In this document: positions 60,382-64,000 of the stretch, in pieces
Layout of the letters: each line of letters begins with the position of its first letter
Numbering within the stretch: the first letter of the stretch is position 1
Translations under genes and position numbers: made by a program
DNA from: Agroathelia rolfsii
Taxonomy: Eukaryota > Basidiomycota > Agaricomycetes > Amylocorticiales > Amylocorticiaceae
Direction of reading: 5' to 3'
Length of the DNA: 64,000 nt
NCBI GenBank assembly: GCA_018343915.1
Contig: JABRWF010000002.1
Location: 4,774,001 to 4,838,000, forward strand
Notes under the pieces: generated by a model
What the model was told of the DNA's origin: nothing
Seen by the model: only the letters and a program-made list of their open reading frames with translations
Database searches by the model: none

Positions 60382-60735
60382 TGTTGAAGGGCAAAGCTGG
60401 ATTATAAATATGTGTAATATTTTATTCCTTTCTCCTTTCTCTTAATTCTCATGGAACGATGCGCTACGGACATTTTACCTTACGAATGTATATTGCTCGT
60501 TACATGTTTTGCTTCCGTGTCACATGACTAATGTTTATACTGACGCGTCCGCACTTCGTAGCGCTCCATCTGTTTGTTTCTTACTACAGTTGGAGTGTGA
60601 GTTATTATTCTTTTGTTTCTCTTTCGCACCTCTAATTCCTTTATAGTAATATTATATTAGGTGCAATAAACATCTGTTTGTTTCTTACTACAGTTGGAGT
60701 TAATATTATATTAGTATTCTCCCTTAATTTTAACA
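60382..60735 (+). repeat. 3' LTR
   Basis: 354 bp, no difference from the 5' LTR seen by eye. Followed by AGTTG and then the displaced end of gene D (CGC CCA GAG GAG TCA GTG TAG, 60741-60761). Confidence 0.95.
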
Positions 60736-60761
60736 AGTTGCGCCCAGAGGAGTCAGTGTAG

Positions 60762-61911
60762 TGACAGTCTTTGAACAAAGGACTGGTACCAGTAATCTAA
60801 TCTGATAGAAAGATTGAGCGCAATTAAACTTTGTGTTGTTTCTTTGTTTTCATTTTTCATGAGTATAATTATGCTTTGCTTGAAGCTAAGAACTCATCAA
60901 AAAAATTAATTGGAGGTTACATTTTTGCTTTGTAGTAAAAGGGTTTGATCTAGAAGCATTTGCATTTAGGAAGAGATTGATTAATATGCTCATCTAGTCC
61001 TATCAACTACTGCTGTGTTGTTGAATTATCTAGTTATCTATTCCTATGCAACTGTTGTGCCAGTGTGCCGATTCATCTGCTATGTATATAATACACAGTT
61101 TTGATATCAATCACCATACTCCCTTAGTTTTTCTTGATTATTTGCTGCATCTGTTGCTGTATCAGCACTAGCAGTATTGTACTAGCGGAGATGGGTGCAA
61201 GTGCTCAAGTTGAAAAATTTACTACTGCATATGACATCAAGGCTAGATGTCACTGCCAACAACTTACCTAGTGACCTATAGTAATCCGAATTCAAGAGGT
61301 AACCATAATATTGAATCAGGTCAGCTCGGAAGCCATGTAACAAAGACATGAGATTATAGTCAGAGTATAAATTTTTTTGGATGATCTCGCTAATGATAAT
61401 ACAAACAACTTCAGTTGGTGGTGCCAGACTCAATTACATCAATAGTAAGCACCTAATAATAATACAAACACTGTGGAGAATATAAGTAAAGAAAGGGGGG
61501 AAGATGTCACAGGTCTATAAACTATAATTAAGTAGTAAACAATAGGTTGTAAAGCCTAATCCAAGGCTAGAAGTGATGCTCCTAGGGTTTCCAACCCTAA
61601 GGTTAACTGTAAGGGAGTGTACTATGACTTTGACAACTATAATAACTATGACTATGACTTGGGGCAATGGGAGCAGCACAATAGGGGCTTAGAGGCATAA
61701 AGAGAACCTGAGGCAATAAAGAACAATGATAGTATTGACGAAAGAGGTCTGTAAGATGGGGAACATCTCTTAGACCTTAGTAACTTAAATACATGATTGT
61801 ATACTATTGTTCTCCTACTTTGGTATGCTTTTCTAGTTACTAATCCTTACTAAATAATCCAATATTATTTCTAGGTTCTTCCTTGATTGTTCCAATGATT
61901 ATCATGATGTA
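60762..61911. other. AT-rich intergenic; diverged repeat
   Basis: No supported gene. 61070-61380 is the diverged partner of 52740-53060. The rest is AT-rich with no recognisable feature. Confidence 0.45.
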
Positions 61912-62285
61912 TGACAGTTCCTGTCAAGGCCGATGGCAAGGAGTCAAGTCCACCCGGCCACTATAAGGCTAGTCGGCAATCACGGGCAAGGGTGCAAGGA
62001 GGAAATAGAATAGAATAGTAGCGAGTGACTAATATAGGAATGAGCAACAAATAGAAAATAAGAAATCAGAGAGAAAGAATGACCAGAAATAAGGAATGAG
62101 CATGTGCACGTCAAGCAGACAGATGTATATGTGAGACAAAATGGACGGTCTAGATGAAGACCACGTATGCATCTGTGTCTCCCTATAACCCCTCTCCTTG
62201 GCATCTCGGCATCCCTCCCTCTATAGTGGTCTCCCTCGATGTCATCCTTGATGGGCTATGCCCGGTCGGCTGTCGGTCCGTAACA
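61912..62285 (-). repeat. Tentative 3' LTR of Ty3/gypsy element
   Basis: On the minus strand a purine tract AGAGGGGG (about 62289-62296) is followed by TGTTACGGACCG, a usual chromovirus LTR start. The far end is placed at 61912, where the minus strand ends AACTGTCA, only because it gives a TG...CA span; no partner LTR lies in the window to confirm it. Confidence 0.35.
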
Positions 62286-62373
62286 TCACCCCCTCTATAG
62301 GTGGTACTTATGCCTGGAGCACCTGTTGTTGTCTAGGCTTCCTTGTCTTAGGTGGTTAGATGGTATCCGCTGG

Positions 62374-64000
62374 TCAGGGCACTTTGGGGTAATTGTTGTA
62401 GAAATCCTCGATGGCTTCACCAGCATGTGAGAGCGCAGATTGAGCCATCCATTCGTTATGGGTGTTGGGGTATCCTACCCATTTTACGAGATATTCCAGG
62501 CCCTTGCAATTGCGAGTGGGTCAAACGTCTAGTATCTGTTCTACTTCATGCTCTTCTGTCCCTTCAATGATGTCTGGGGGTGGTTCTGTGAAGTTGGGGC
62601 CGTGTTCCAGTGTTTCGACATATCGTGACAGTAGGCTGGCGTGGAAGACCGGATGTATATGTTGAAAGTTAGTGATAATGGTGTAATGTAGACTACTTGT
62701 AATCTACTAGTTACCTATTTAAAAGACAACTAACTTACTTGTTTGAAAAGCTAATGGTCTGTTGTGTTATAGGTTTAAAGGCAATAAAACCTATTTGTGA
62801 AAGCGATTAGTAACTCTGTTACACCTAAGATAAGACTATAGCCGGTGTCTCTTTGAGACTACCTACTTGTTTCCCTTTAGGAAAGGCTTGTTGTCTTGTA
62901 GTAGACTTAGTAAGTCTATTGATGAAGTTAGTACTCTAGGAGCTAGTCTTGTAGACTATTTAACTCACTATTTTCGAGTGAAATAACTTGTCATTTCCAG
63001 CCGAATTTGCTGGTGCTTATATAATACAAAATATTCTAATTTCTACAAGATTAGTAAGCCAATCCTGTGCTTATCTAATCCGCTTAGTAAGAAGGGTTGC
63101 TTACAAATCAGCTTATAAATCAGCTTAGTAATATTCCCATTTGCTGAATAATATGCTTGGTAAGCAATCTGTGTGCTTAGTAAGTAATTTGTATAGTATT
63201 AGTAAGTAAAATGTCTATTGATCTCAATATCCTATTATTAGATCTGTATTAGTAATATTTTATAAATATTACTAATATTATGAATTTGCTTAGTAAATAT
63301 TTTGGTGATTTATAAGCAAGGATCTAGGGCGTGAAAAATCAATTAGTAATATTCTTAATAATTATTGAGAAATGAATATTTAAATGGAATTGTTTAATAT
63401 TTGAAAAAGATATTCATAAATGATAAAGTCAAGTGACCTCAGATATGATAATCTTATCTCTGATAAGATTAGATATAATGAAATATTGAAAATATTAAAT
63501 AAAAGAATATATGCATATTATTTCAATGAATATATGTATGTAAAGAATTGTTAATATCTCAACAATGAACGGTTGTAAAATCATGAAATAAATAATCATG
63601 TATGACATAATGTTAGATGATTATTTGAAGTATTCATTGGAATTATTGGAAAGATATGAAGCTTGTAAATATTCAATCTTTCAACAGTATATGCCAAGTG
63701 GTTGGCAATTAGAGTCGATATGTAACTGGGCCAAGAACATCAGTGATTTCAAAAGGGCCTAGACGTTTAGCAGCAAGCTTAGCCTTGGGGCAAGTAGTGG
63801 TGACATTCTTGCCATCCAACCACACTTGCTTGCCCTTTGAGAATTGAATGGGTTCTAGGCGGTGGTCAGCATTGCGGTTGCGCATTGCTTCAGCGGCTAG
63901 TCGTAAGCTGGCTTTGACGTCTCTCCGGACTTCATCAAGATCACGTAGTCGCTGTTCAACTAATGGCAAGTTGATTGAGGGTAGTAGTGCTGGTAGTGCT
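62374..64000 (-). pseudogene. Ty3/gypsy chromovirus Pol, 3' end, decayed and interrupted
   Basis: Minus-strand coding from the window edge: the integrase C-terminal region EPIQFSKGKQVWLDGKNV and the GPY/F module KRLGPFEITDVLGPVTYRL run from 64000 to 63709, where TAA interrupts the frame before LPTTWHI. After a 1027-bp solo LTR the frame continues HPVFHASLLSRY (from about 62655) to a chromodomain LEYLVKWVGYPNTHNEWMA with another stop (TGA, 62521-62523) just before it, and ends at 62374. The order integrase then chromodomain marks a chromovirus. Two stops and the insertion make it non-functional. Confidence 0.85.
62660..63686. mobile_element. Solo LTR, 1027 bp, nested in gypsy pol
   Basis: Begins TGTTGAAAG and ends CTTTCAACA (9-bp terminal inverted repeats), flanked by a 5-bp target duplication GTATA (62655-62659 and 63687-63691). 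Removing it together with one GTATA rejoins the gypsy integrase frame (TTWHI-HPVFHAS). It is AT-rich and has no ORF. These are the marks of a solo LTR left after recombination between two LTRs. Confidence 0.8.

Larger units (their letters stand above)
55586..60735 (+). mobile_element. Full-length Ty1/copia LTR retrotransposon
   Basis: 5150 bp, bounded by two 354-bp LTRs that I read as identical, and by a 5-bp target duplication AGTTG (55581-55585 and 60736-60740). Internal order Gag, protease, integrase, reverse transcriptase, RNase H defines Ty1/copia. The single ORF has no stop or frameshift. Identical LTRs, intact ORF and intact target duplication imply very recent insertion and probable competence for transposition. 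Confidence 0.95.

Noticed and set aside
1..64000. CRISPR arrays, bacterial operons, riboswitches
   Set aside because: The DNA is eukaryotic with spliceosomal introns; no spaced direct repeats of CRISPR type were seen.

Overview
The window is nuclear DNA of a filamentous basidiomycete, most likely Agaricomycotina. Genes are dense and split by many 40-90 nt introns, and the conserved genes (split dynein heavy chain, PEX10, Mgr2/Romo1, SmE, mL43, homoserine kinase) are of fungal type. Uncharacterised seven-TM families typical of Agaricomycetes, a LysM secreted protein and an MSLEPG-type beta-trefoil candidate point to the mushroom/Rhizoctonia side. The species cannot be fixed from sequence alone. 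Exon boundaries below were worked out by hand from splice sites, reading phase and comparison between paralogues in the window.

Layout. 1-16 kb is an accessory zone: two tandem decayed copies (A, B) and one intact copy (C, minus) of a ten-exon seven-TM family, a LysM gene with a damaged splice donor, a hypothetical gene, and a tandem pair (E, F) of a second seven-TM family. 17.5-24 kb has two minus-strand genes for long Ser/Pro/Asn-rich proteins of unknown function. 24.6-30 kb has mitochondrial ribosomal protein mL43 divergent from a large low-complexity nuclear-type protein, then a small beta-trefoil-like gene. 30-33.8 kb is intergenic, with a palindromic foldback, an intron-containing tRNA-Phe(GAA) and a MITE-like element. 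33.8-51.9 kb is a housekeeping block: Fpg-type DNA glycosylase, homoserine kinase, an 18-exon dynein heavy chain lacking its N-terminal tail, SmE, Mgr2/Romo1 and PEX10, several in head-to-head pairs with short shared promoters. 52-64 kb is accessory again: a fourth seven-TM copy (D) whose last exon is hit by a full-length, apparently young Ty1/copia retrotransposon, then AT-rich DNA and the 3' end of a Ty3/gypsy chromovirus split by a solo LTR.

Most notable: (1) the dynein heavy chain starts with a strong Kozak ATG just before the motor linker, so tail and motor must come from separate genes; (2) all four copies of the A-D family carry two consecutive tiny exons of 15 and 9 nt at the same place; (3) the copia LTR supplies the final Cys codon and stop of gene D, and the displaced ending is still readable beyond the element; (4) the copia gag-pol start codon lies inside a putative half-tRNA-iMet primer binding site.
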